Assembly (NCBI RefSeq): GCF_001750725.1 | Contig: NZ_CP017279.1 | Location: 806,001-870,000, forward strand | Direction: 5' to 3' | DNA: 64,000 nucleotides | Source: Enterobacter ludwigii | Lineage (GTDB): Bacteria > Pseudomonadota > Gammaproteobacteria > Enterobacterales > Enterobacteriaceae | Shown: one piece after another, positions 38,190 through 46,078 of the stretch | Layout of the letters: each line of letters begins with the position of its first letter | Position numbering within the stretch: position 1 is the stretch's first letter | The notes under the pieces: generated by a model | The model's input: only the letters and a program-made list of their open reading frames with translations | Database searches by the model: none | What the model was told of the DNA's origin: nothing | Position numbers and translations under genes: made by a program

Positions 38190-41100
38190 TACATGGAGCA
38201 GAGGAGGGCTTGCTGGCATAATAGCCTGCATCTCAGCGATTATAGTGGCCTTGATCCTTCATTTCGGCCCCTCGCATGGCCTTGATACCCGACCAATGCA
38301 AGTGCTTGCATTCGTTGCCGTATGGATAGTCCTGCTGATTGTTTTCTATACGCCGTTCATGTTCCGGTTTATGAAGGAAAGATATCATCGCTGGCGGGAA
38401 CAGAAGAACAATGCATTGCCTTCTGATGAATCAAGAGTTGCCCGGACTCCACCACGCAATGTCACCGTTGATACCATCCGTGACGCCATGCGTAACCTCT
38501 ACGGTCCACGCTGGGGCCGTAAAACACGCATCCTGCTGGTCACTGGCACCGTCACTGAGGTGGAGAAACTGACTCCGGATCTCACAGTTCAGCTCTGGCA
38601 GGAAGACCGTGGCACGCTGTTGCTGTGGGGCGGTGACCTCAACACGCCAGCAGACAGTGCCTGGCTGACCGCACTGCGCAAACTGCGCTGCCGTCCGGTG
38701 GATGGCATGGTGTGGGTCACCTCGGCCTTTGACCAGCTGTCAGCACCTGGGCTGGAGCTGCCGCTGCCGGTACCGTCTGAAAGCACCATGGATTCCCTGT
38801 CTCACGCCATCAGCGCACGTATGGAAGCGCTTGGCTGGCAGATCCCGCTGTATGTCTGGTCCCTGCACCCGCGAGCAGGTAAGCCGGAAGGACGGGTTGT
38901 ACAGGCAGCCGGCTGTCTGTTGCCTGCCGGTTGTCGCACCGAAGGACTGGCAGAGCAACTCTCCGCCCTGGCGCCGGAACTGACCTCACTGGGCCTGCAG
39001 CAGACCTGCGGTGAAGTGAAACATAACTTCTTACTGGCGCTTGCCGACCAGCTCATTCGTGAGCCACAGAGCGTGACCACACCGCTGTCGGTGATGCTCA
39101 ATCCGTACCGACCGCTGCCGCTGGCCGGTGTGGTGTTCAGCCAGCCTTCTGCGGGGGCTGAGCGCGCAGTGGCGCATCACTGGGGCATGGATAATCGCTG
39201 GGAGGTTCTGCCGGAGTCAGTCCGGACACTTCCTGCCGGACTGCGTCCGCGCAAGCCAGGCATTCCATGGCGTAAGCTGTTGGCATCTGCTGTCGCCGTG
39301 GCAATGGTGGGCTGGGCGGCGTGGATGGGGACAGCGTACGTGACCAACCGCAGCCAGATTGACGGTGCGAATGCCCAGGCTGCACTTGCCGCACGACAAA
39401 ACCAGCCGCTGGAACAGCGTCTGCACGCGCTGTCTGAGCTACAGAAAACGCTGGCCCGTCTGCAATACCGGTCTGAACACGGCGTGCCGTGGTACGAGCA
39501 GGCTGGGCTGAGCCAGAATAACGCCCTGCTGGCAGCCCTCTGGCCACGTTATCAGGACAGCGCTCTGCCGCTGTTGCGGGATGCGGCTGCTGACCATTTG
39601 CAGATGCAGGTCAGTGCCTTTAATGCGTTGCCGCCGGGTAGCCCGCTGCGTGAACAGATGGCAAAAAGCACGTATGACCAGCTCAAACTCTACCTGATGC
39701 TGGCGCGTCCGGAGCATATGGATGCCGCCTGGTTCAGCTCTGCTTTGCTGAATGACTGGCCGAAGCGTAACGGTGTGAAAGACGGTGTCTGGCTGGGGAT
39801 GGCTCCGTCTCTGTTGTCGTTCTGGGGCGCGCAGCTGGTCGCGCACCCGGAGTGGAAACTCCGTGCCGATGAAAACATGGTCAGCCAGGCCCGCTCCCTG
39901 CTGGTTCGCCTGATGGGAGTACGTAACAGCGAATCGGCTCTGTACCAGAAGATGCTCTCCGGGGTGGCACACCTGTATGTCGATATGCGCCTCGAAGACA
40001 TGACCGGCGATACCGATGCATCCCGTCTGTTCAGCACTCATGAAGTCGTGCCGGGGATGTTTATCCGCCAGGCCTGGGAGCAGGCGGTGCAGCCTGCCAT
40101 CGAGAAGGTGGTGAAGGCCCGCCGGGACGAACTCGACTGGGTGCTCACTGACGGCAGGCGTCAGGCGAAAACGCAGGACGAAACCTCCCCGGAAGCACTG
40201 AAAAAGCGCCTGACGGAGCGGTACTTTGCTGACTTTGGCGGAGCCTGGCTGGCATTTCTGAACAGCCTGCGATGGAACCGGGCCACCACGCTGTCTGATT
40301 CAATTGACCAGCTCACCCTGATGGCCGATGTGCGTCAGTCACCTCTGGTTGCGCTGATGAACACCCTGAATGTGCAGGGGCGTACCGGGCAGACGGGCGA
40401 AGCCATTTCGGATTCCCTGGTGAAATCGGCCAAAAATCTGCTCGGCGGTGATAACAATGATGCCATTGACCAGAGTGCCGGCGTTCATGGTCCGCTGGAT
40501 GCGACCTTTGGCCCGGTACTGGCGCTGATGGACAAGAACCGTTCAGGTGTACAGGGGCAAAGTCTGCAGTCCTTCCTGACCCGCGTGACGCAGGTGCGTC
40601 TGCGCCTGCAGCAGGTGACCAATGCCGCCGACCCGCAGGCAATGACCCAGACCATTGCCCAGACCGTATTCCAGGGTAAAGCCGTGGACCTCACCGAAAC
40701 CCGTGACTACGGCAGCCTGATGGCCGCCGGTCTGGGCCAGGAATGGAGTGGCTTCGGTCGCTCGGTGTTTGTAAACCCGATGGAGCAGGCCTGGCAGCAG
40801 GTGCTGACCCCGGCAGCCGACAGCCTCAATACCCAATGGCAGCAGGCGGTGGTGGCGGAGTGGAACAGTGCATTTGGGGGCCGTTATCCGTTTAATAACT
40901 CCAGCAGTGATGTTTCTCTGCCGCTGCTGGCTAAATATCTGAATGCCGATTCCGGGCGTATCGCCCAATTCCTGCAGACCCGTCTTAAGGGCGTGCTGCA
41001 TAAAGAGGGCAACCACTGGGTACCGGACAGCATCAATTCGCAGGGGCTGGTGTTTAATCCAGCATTCCTCAATGCCATCAACACCCTGAGCCACATCTCG

Positions 41101-41589
41101 GATGTGGCCTTCACGGAAGGCAATGCTGGCATGAACTTTGAGCTTCGTCCGGGCACCGCTGATGGCGTGATGCAGACCGACATGATTATTGACAGCCAGA
41201 AACTGACCTACGTGAATCAAATGCCGGTGTGGAAGCGCTTCACGTGGCCTGCAGATACGGAAGCCCCCGGCGCGAACCTGAGCTGGATTAGTACTCAGGC
41301 CGGGACCCGTCAGTACGCGGATATACCGGGGCGCTGGGGCCTAATCCGTCTGCTCGATGAAGCCAGCGTTAAAGCCTATCCGGGCGTGGGCAGCAGCTAC
41401 AGCCTGAGCTGGAAAGCACAGGATGGTCGCTCGCTCAATTACACCCTGCGTACCGAAGCGGGAGAAGGCCCGCTGGCACTGCTGAAGCTGCGTAATTTCC
41501 GTCTGCCGGAAACCATCTTCAGTACCACCGGTGTCGCATCGTCAGACCCGGTGGCAGACGTGTCCAGTGACGACGGAGAGGTGTACTGA
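38176..41589 (+). CDS. tssM: TssM/IcmF-family T6SS membrane-complex protein, without Walker A
   Basis: The 1137-residue protein starts at ATG 38176 behind CAGGGAGTG. Two N-terminal helices (about 10-30, 40-65) precede a cytoplasmic region (about 70-370), a third helix (about 375-397, LLASAVAVAMVGWAAWMGTAYV) and a long periplasmic IcmF/DUF1215 region to the C-terminus (KLRNFRLPETIF). In many TssM proteins the cytoplasmic domain carries GxxGxGKT. Here the equivalent stretch is ILLVTGTVTEVEKL, with no lysine-threonine P-loop. It would pair with TssL and TssJ, neither of which is in the window. Confidence 0.9.
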   Translation: MMPGSTWSRGGLAGIIACISAIIVALILHFGPSHGLDTRPMQVLAFVAVWIVLLIVFYTPFMFRFMKERYHRWREQKNNALPSDESRVARTPPRNVTVDTIRDAMRNLYGPRWGRKTRILLVTGTVTEVEKLTPDLTVQLWQEDRGTLLLWGGDLNTPADSAWLTALRKLRCRPVDGMVWVTSAFDQLSAPGLELPLPVPSESTMDSLSHAISARMEALGWQIPLYVWSLHPRAGKPEGRVVQAAGCLLPAGCRTEGLAEQLSALAPELTSLGLQQTCGEVKHNFLLALADQLIREPQSVTTPLSVMLNPYRPLPLAGVVFSQPSAGAERAVAHHWGMDNRWEVLPESVRTLPAGLRPRKPGIPWRKLLASAVAVAMVGWAAWMGTAYVTNRSQIDGANAQAALAARQNQPLEQRLHALSELQKTLARLQYRSEHGVPWYEQAGLSQNNALLAALWPRYQDSALPLLRDAAADHLQMQVSAFNALPPGSPLREQMAKSTYDQLKLYLMLARPEHMDAAWFSSALLNDWPKRNGVKDGVWLGMAPSLLSFWGAQLVAHPEWKLRADENMVSQARSLLVRLMGVRNSESALYQKMLSGVAHLYVDMRLEDMTGDTDASRLFSTHEVVPGMFIRQAWEQAVQPAIEKVVKARRDELDWVLTDGRRQAKTQDETSPEALKKRLTERYFADFGGAWLAFLNSLRWNRATTLSDSIDQLTLMADVRQSPLVALMNTLNVQGRTGQTGEAISDSLVKSAKNLLGGDNNDAIDQSAGVHGPLDATFGPVLALMDKNRSGVQGQSLQSFLTRVTQVRLRLQQVTNAADPQAMTQTIAQTVFQGKAVDLTETRDYGSLMAAGLGQEWSGFGRSVFVNPMEQAWQQVLTPAADSLNTQWQQAVVAEWNSAFGGRYPFNNSSSDVSLPLLAKYLNADSGRIAQFLQTRLKGVLHKEGNHWVPDSINSQGLVFNPAFLNAINTLSHISDVAFTEGNAGMNFELRPGTADGVMQTDMIIDSQKLTYVNQMPVWKRFTWPADTEAPGANLSWISTQAGTRQYADIPGRWGLIRLLDEASVKAYPGVGSSYSLSWKAQDGRSLNYTLRTEAGEGPLALLKLRNFRLPETIFSTTGVASSDPVADVSSDDGEVY

Positions 41590-41822
41590 TGAGCACGCTA
41601 AATGCCTTACTCAGTACCTGTCAGGCAGAGCAGGCACCACTGCTTGCCAGGATGATGAAGCGTCAGGCCAGTTATGCTGCCATGAGGGATCGTTTTATCG
41701 TCTGGTCTGCTGTTTTTTGGGGTGATATCGGTGATTATGGACATGCTTTTTTCTCCGAAACCCTGTATGCCATTTGTTTTGACTATCCGTGGATCCCGCC
41801 AAATTTAAACACCCTGCGATAG
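41589..41822 (+). pseudogene. 5' fragment of the T6SS gene after tssM (TssA-like), cut by island edge
   Basis: The ATG shares its first base with the last base of the tssM stop. The 77-residue frame (MSTLNALLSTCQAEQAPLLARMMKRQASYAAMRDRF) begins like a coupled T6SS gene; its first residues recall TssA/ImpA N-termini. It then runs through the repeat at 41796-41806 into a terminator and ends inside that hairpin, so the native C-terminus is missing. Confidence 0.45.
41796..41806 (+). repeat. Candidate attR of the T6SS island
   Basis: CCGCCAAATTT duplicates the tRNA-Ser(2) 3' end (28105-28115). The next bases (AAACACCCTGCGATA) lead into a tRNA-type terminator like that after tRNA-Ser(1). Confidence 0.45.
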
Positions 41823-41841
41823 CAATATCGCAGGGTTTTTT
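41812..41841 (+). terminator. Orphan tRNA-type terminator at island right edge
   Basis: A perfect CCCTGCGATA / TATCGCAGGG stem, loop GCAA, is followed by six T residues. It resembles the terminator of tRNA-Ser(1) and faces the hpxE 3' end. Confidence 0.85.
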
Positions 41842-41845
41842 CGTT

Positions 41846-42796
41846 CTACAACCCAATCACCAGTTCCCCTGAATGGCTTCGCGAGCAGCACAGCGCCACC
41901 TGCTGGTCTGCCGCGCTTTTCTCCGCCTCCGACTGCACGCTATCCCGGTGATCCACTACGCCGTCGATAACCGGCGTCAGACAGGCGCCGCAAATCCCCA
42001 TTTCACAGGAGAGCGGTACCGCCACGCCGTTTTCCAGCAGCACCTGCGCGATAGTTTTGTCCGCCGGCACCGGCCAGCGCTCGCCGGTTGATGCCAGCTT
42101 GACTGTAAAAATCTCGCCCGTTTCATTACAGTCGGCGGGCATAACGGGCTGGAATGCTTCGCTGTGAAGATTGCTCTCCGCCCAGCCTTTCGCGAGGGCG
42201 ACCTGATACACTTTCTCCATAAAACCTGCCGGCCCGCAGACCCAGGCGTGGAAACCGGGCGCTGGCGTGGGCATGTGCTCTGCCAGCGCAGTGCGCGGGC
42301 TGATGGTATGGATGACACACTCGCCGTGTTTAAATTGCATGAGTTCACGTGCAAACGCCGCGTTGCCATGCTCTTTAACGTAATAGTGCAGCGTAAACGG
42401 GGTGCCGGAAGCCTCCAGCTGCCGGGCCATCGCATACAAGGGCGTTATGCCTATCCCTGCCGCCAGCAGCAAGAAGCGTTCAGCCTCGTGCAGCGCAAAC
42501 AGATTGCGCGGTGAGGAGATAAGCAGTTTCTGCCCCGGACGTAGCGTCTCGTGAACATAGCGTGACCCGCCGCGCGAGGCGGTTTCACGTCCTACGCAAA
42601 TAAGATAGCTCTCGCTGTCGCTTGCGCCGGTCAGCGAATACTGGCGAACCAGCCCGCAGGGCAGATGCACGTCAATGTGCGCCCCGGGCTGCCAGCCCGG
42701 CAGGGCTTCACCGTATTCTGACACCAGCCTGATGGCGAGACTCTTATCCCCCTCACGCCAGAGACCGTCGACAATAACGCTTAACATTTCGCTCAT
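41846..42796 (-). CDS. hpxE: HpxE, reductase component of hypoxanthine/xanthine oxygenase
   Basis: This 316-residue phthalate-dioxygenase-reductase-type protein has an FMN/FAD-binding barrel (RQYSLTGASDSESYLICVGRE), an NAD domain (LLAAGIGITPLYAMARQL, CGPAGFMEKV) and a C-terminal 2Fe-2S ferredoxin with CEMGICGAC and a distal cysteine. It passes electrons from NAD(P)H to HpxD. ATG 42796 follows GGAGGAACGTG. It is the third gene of hpxODE, 12 bases after hpxD. Confidence 0.92.
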   Translation of the reverse strand: MSEMLSVIVDGLWREGDKSLAIRLVSEYGEALPGWQPGAHIDVHLPCGLVRQYSLTGASDSESYLICVGRETASRGGSRYVHETLRPGQKLLISSPRNLFALHEAERFLLLAAGIGITPLYAMARQLEASGTPFTLHYYVKEHGNAAFARELMQFKHGECVIHTISPRTALAEHMPTPAPGFHAWVCGPAGFMEKVYQVALAKGWAESNLHSEAFQPVMPADCNETGEIFTVKLASTGERWPVPADKTIAQVLLENGVAVPLSCEMGICGACLTPVIDGVVDHRDSVQSEAEKSAADQQVALCCSRSHSGELVIGL

Positions 42797-42808
42797 CACG
42801 TTCCTCCG

Positions 42809-43843
42809 TCACACCAGGAAAAACTCGCCGAAGCCCATTTTTTTCAGCCCCCGGCGGTAGGCAATCGAGCTTTTATCCGCAGGGATATGGGCTTCCAGAG
42901 TCAGATCCAGTGGCAGGCTTTCCGGGCGCTGCGTCTCAACCATCAGGCGGTCTTCTTCAAAAATACGCAAATTGAAGGCGTGCACTTCCTCTACCGGAAT
43001 ATGCAGGTCAAAGTTGCGCGCGATAGGGGCGAACATGCGGGTTACCCGTGAAGAGACGGGCGAGGCGGCGTTCATGATCACCAGCCTGGCTTCCCCCGGA
43101 AAATGGATCGTCAGCGTGGCGGTAAACGGTAAATGCATTTCAAAATGACGCAGCCACTGGAAGCCTTCTGGGGCCTGGACATCGGAGCTGGCGGGGTAGT
43201 TGCTCACCGAGCTCCAGTAATCGGCAACAAAGCCAAACGGCGTCTCCTGGGGCTGATAATGGGGTACCAGCGGATTATTGGGGTCAGCAAAGGTGTCAGT
43301 GTGGATCCAGGCAAAATGCGCCACGTCCAGAAAGCCTTCCACCTGACGGCCGGCGAAGCCATTCACTTCAAACGCCGGGCAGTTGATCTGCTGAAATCCG
43401 TCGTTATCCCAGTGCGGCATGGTGGGCAGCGGCATTGGGTTATCGGGATCAAACGCCAGGCAGGTCCAGATCAACCCAAAGCGCTCCTCCACGGCATAGT
43501 TAATCAGGTTAAGCTTCGCGGGAACCGGCTGGTCAGGGCTGGACGGAATGCGGTTGCAGCGTCCATCTTCACCAAAGCGTAAGCCATGATAAGGGCAGAT
43601 TATCCCGTGTTCATCGTGAAAGCCCAGCGTCAGCGGTACGCCGCGGTGCGGGCAAACGTCCCGGGCGACCACAACCTGGTCTTTGACGCGGTAGATAACC
43701 AGTTGTTCGTCGAGCAGGGTGGCTTTGACCGGTGCCGCGCCGATGTCGCAGGCGCGAGCAACCGGATGCCAGCATTTTGCCAGACGCAGCCAGTCCTCTG
43801 GCTCAAACGTACAATGGGCGGGTGGAGTCGGTTGTATTTTCAT
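42809..43843 (-). CDS. hpxD: HpxD, Rieske non-heme iron oxygenase for hypoxanthine oxidation
   Basis: This 344-residue protein has Rieske ligands Cys64 and His66 (CPHRG) and Cys83 and His86 (CPYHG), and a catalytic iron motif in QVEGFLDVAHFAWIHTD. In Klebsiella HpxDE replaces molybdenum xanthine dehydrogenase and oxidises hypoxanthine and xanthine to urate. The start at 43843 gives MKIQPTPPAHCTFEPEDWLRLAKCW; codons to 43894 overlap hpxO and are rejected. Confidence 0.93.
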   Translation of the reverse strand: MKIQPTPPAHCTFEPEDWLRLAKCWHPVARACDIGAAPVKATLLDEQLVIYRVKDQVVVARDVCPHRGVPLTLGFHDEHGIICPYHGLRFGEDGRCNRIPSSPDQPVPAKLNLINYAVEERFGLIWTCLAFDPDNPMPLPTMPHWDNDGFQQINCPAFEVNGFAGRQVEGFLDVAHFAWIHTDTFADPNNPLVPHYQPQETPFGFVADYWSSVSNYPASSDVQAPEGFQWLRHFEMHLPFTATLTIHFPGEARLVIMNAASPVSSRVTRMFAPIARNFDLHIPVEEVHAFNLRIFEEDRLMVETQRPESLPLDLTLEAHIPADKSSIAYRRGLKKMGFGEFFLV

Positions 43844-43860
43844 GGTTGTCCCTCTCGCGT

Positions 43861-45015
43861 TCAGCCTAAAGGCCCGGCCTGAATGGTGTCGCACAGACCG
43901 TTAATGATGCGCTCTCCGGTCTCCTCTTTGAGCTCCTGGTACCAGGCCCGGGTCAATGCCATGTCTTTGCCATGCGTGATATCACAGCGTTTACGGGCCT
44001 TAAGCACCAGGTCGCGGACCCGGTCACAGCGCAGCGCTTCGTACTGCCGCAACGCCAGTGCGATGTTGTGGTTCTCGCGCAGGCAGTCACCCAGCACCAC
44101 GGCGTCCTCCATCGCCGCGCATCCGCCCTGGCCGATATCCGGCGTGGTGCTGTGCGCGGCATCGCCAAGAAGCGCCACGTTGCCGCGCACCAGGGTGTCG
44201 AACGGTTCAATGTCGTGGATTTCGATACGGTTTGTGGTCTCGGGATCCAGCGCGGCGATGAGCTTCTGTACCGGTGGCGCCCAGCCGCGGAAATAGCCCG
44301 TGAGATCGGCGCGAAGGGTAGTGCGATCTTCCGCCAGCCCGAGGGGGAGCGGAACATCAAAAAAGAAATAGAAGCGTCCGCCGGCGACGGGCATCAGCGA
44401 AACGCGCTTGCCCTCGCCGACGAAGGTGGTCCACTGGTGCGCAGGGGCAATCTCTTCATCAATCTTCACCAGCCCGTTCCAGTTGACGTAACCGGCGTAG
44501 CGGCGCTCGGGCGTATAGCCCAGCACGTACGGGCGAACCGCGGAGTGACTGCCATCGGCGGCAATCAGGAAATCCCCCGTCGCGGTAGTACCGTCGGTGA
44601 AGGTGACGGTGACGCCAGCCGCGTCCTCACGGACGCTTTCAACGCGTTTGCCGAACTGAACGTTCTCGTGCCCCCAGAAGTTCAGCATTTCGCGCTGCAG
44701 TTCCGTACGCGACACGGGGCAGGGGCGACCGCCCGTGCGCTCGACCAGCGGGGCAAGGCTAAAGCGGGTGAGGGTATCGCCGCGCCGGTGATCCTTATAG
44801 GCCATAAAGCGCATAGGGCCGCCGTAGGTCTCGATGATGTCGCCCATCCCGAGGTGCTGCATGCATTTCACCCCATTGGGCCAGATGGAGATGGCCGCAC
44901 CGACGGGCTTCATCTCTTTCACGGCCTCAAACACGGTACAGTCGATTCCCGCCTTCTTCAGCGCTACAGCAGCGCTCAGGCCGCCAATGCCCGCGCCAAT
45001 AACGATTGCTCTCAT
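43861..45015 (-). CDS. hpxO: HpxO, FAD-dependent urate hydroxylase
   Basis: This 384-residue flavoprotein has the same length as K. pneumoniae HpxO and is very similar. It has FAD motif GAGIGG (7-12) and GDAAHSTTPDIGQGG (284-298). The substrate and catalytic residues Arg204, Tyr216 and Asp293 all fall at the published numbering. It converts urate to 5-hydroxyisourate using NADH and O2. It is first in the hpxODE operon, behind a sigma-54-type promoter at 45050-45065. Confidence 0.96.
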   Translation of the reverse strand: MRAIVIGAGIGGLSAAVALKKAGIDCTVFEAVKEMKPVGAAISIWPNGVKCMQHLGMGDIIETYGGPMRFMAYKDHRRGDTLTRFSLAPLVERTGGRPCPVSRTELQREMLNFWGHENVQFGKRVESVREDAAGVTVTFTDGTTATGDFLIAADGSHSAVRPYVLGYTPERRYAGYVNWNGLVKIDEEIAPAHQWTTFVGEGKRVSLMPVAGGRFYFFFDVPLPLGLAEDRTTLRADLTGYFRGWAPPVQKLIAALDPETTNRIEIHDIEPFDTLVRGNVALLGDAAHSTTPDIGQGGCAAMEDAVVLGDCLRENHNIALALRQYEALRCDRVRDLVLKARKRCDITHGKDMALTRAWYQELKEETGERIINGLCDTIQAGPLG

Positions 45016-45049
45016 GCTTCTCTCCTTTTGCAGGGTGTAAAAAGGGAAG

Positions 45050-45065
45050 AGCAATTTGCGTACCA
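45050..45065 (-). promoter_or_regulatory. Sigma-54 promoter of hpxODE
   Basis: On the reverse strand TGGTACGCAAATTGCT matches TGGCAC-N5-TTGCW with the invariant GG-N10-GC. The -12 element is about 36 bases before the hpxO ATG. Confidence 0.72.
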
Positions 45066-45105
45066 GGCTGCAGAGTGGCGAAAAGCGCGTTGTTTGAAGC
45101 GGTTT

Positions 45106-45122
45106 TGCACTGCTAAGGTGCG
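45106..45122. promoter_or_regulatory. NtrC-like site shared by divergent hpxODE and hpxQT
   Basis: TGCACTGCTAAGGTGCG is a GCAC-N7-GTGC palindrome like the NtrC consensus. It sits about 75 bases upstream of the hpxODE start point and about 120 upstream of that of hpxQT. An IHF-like AATCAATAATTTC (45150-45162) lies between it and the hpxQT promoter. Confidence 0.6.
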
Positions 45123-45208
45123 CAAACGCGGTGAGAATGCCTTTTTATGAATCAATAATTTCCTGTTGTGCGATCCAGAATCGACTGTTTCATGGGGGAT
45201 GGCAAGAG

Positions 45209-45224
45209 TGGCGTAGTTTGTGCA
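45209..45224 (+). promoter_or_regulatory. Candidate sigma-54 promoter of hpxQT
   Basis: TGGCGTAGTTTGTGCA keeps GG-N10-GC but has two departures from TGGCAC-N5-TTGCA. It is 34 bases before the hpxQ ATG. Confidence 0.5.
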
Positions 45225-45257
45225 AAGCGAGAAAACGACGATATGACGGGAGCGAGT

Positions 45258-45758
45258 ATGATTGCACTGCAAACTTTTAATCAACTGAGCCACGAAGAGG
45301 CGCTCGCGCATTTGCAGCCCTGCGTGGCGTTGCCCGACTGGGCCGATGCGCTGGTGCAGGGGCGGCCCTATTTACACCGCAAAGCACTGTTCGACGCCGC
45401 CCGGGCGCTGGCACAAACTTGGGATGAAACGGCGCTTACGCAGGCCCTGAATGCGCACCCGCGTATTGGTGAGAAACCGACGGGAGCCCGGGCGGAGGCG
45501 ATGCTTTCGCGCCAGGAGCAGGGCGCCGTCGACAACCGCGACAGGCAGCTGGCACAGGCACTGCAGGAAGGGAACGCTCGCTACGAGGCCCGTTTTGGAC
45601 GCGTGTTTTTGATCCGCGCGAAAGGCCGTAGCGGTGAGGAGATTTTACGCGCCCTCAACGCCCGGCTGGAAAACAGCGATGCGCGGGAGGTACAGGCCGC
45701 ACTGGAACAGCTGCGGGAAATTACGCTGCTTCGGCTGGAAGGAGTCATTGACGAATGA
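45258..45758 (+). CDS. hpxQ: HpxQ, OHCU decarboxylase
   Basis: This 166-residue protein has the OHCU decarboxylase motif NAHPRIGEKP with the catalytic histidine. It decarboxylates 2-oxo-4-hydroxy-4-carboxy-5-ureidoimidazoline to S-allantoin. The start at 45258 (MIALQTFNQLSHEEAL) follows GGGAGCGAGT and matches Klebsiella; alternative ATGs at 45243 and 45168 are less likely. It overlaps hpxT by four bases. Confidence 0.93.
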   Translation: MIALQTFNQLSHEEALAHLQPCVALPDWADALVQGRPYLHRKALFDAARALAQTWDETALTQALNAHPRIGEKPTGARAEAMLSRQEQGAVDNRDRQLAQALQEGNARYEARFGRVFLIRAKGRSGEEILRALNARLENSDAREVQAALEQLREITLLRLEGVIDE

Positions 45759-46078
45759 GTACGTTAAGCACGCATATTCTTGATATTTCGACGGGAAAAC
45801 CGGCGCAGGGCGTAAGGGTTTATCTTGAGCAGGACGGCGTCGTATTGGCCACTGCTTTTACTAACGCCCAGGGGCGCATCACCGCGTTTATCCCTTTCCT
45901 GCCTGCAGGACGTTACCGGCTGGTGGCCGAGATAGGGGCTTGGTTCACCGAAACCGGCCGCGACACGCTTTACCCCTGCGCACAGATCGATTTTGTGACG
46001 GGAGAAACGGCAGACGAGCACTTCCACCTGCCGTTTGTGATTGCGCCGGGCGGGTGGTCAACCTACCGCGGCAGTTGA
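45755..46078 (+). CDS. hpxT: HpxT, 5-hydroxyisourate hydrolase (transthyretin-like)
   Basis: This 107-residue transthyretin-related protein has N-terminal THILDISTGKPA with the active-site His and the diagnostic C-terminal YRGS tetrapeptide. It hydrolyses 5-hydroxyisourate to OHCU, the HpxQ substrate. It ends 21 bases inside the convergent guaD. Confidence 0.95.
   Translation: MSTLSTHILDISTGKPAQGVRVYLEQDGVVLATAFTNAQGRITAFIPFLPAGRYRLVAEIGAWFTETGRDTLYPCAQIDFVTGETADEHFHLPFVIAPGGWSTYRGS

Noticed and set aside
43972..45150. 392-codon forward frame antisense to hpxO
   Set aside because: hpxO matches its family over its full length with active-site residues in place; the opposite frame has no homology.
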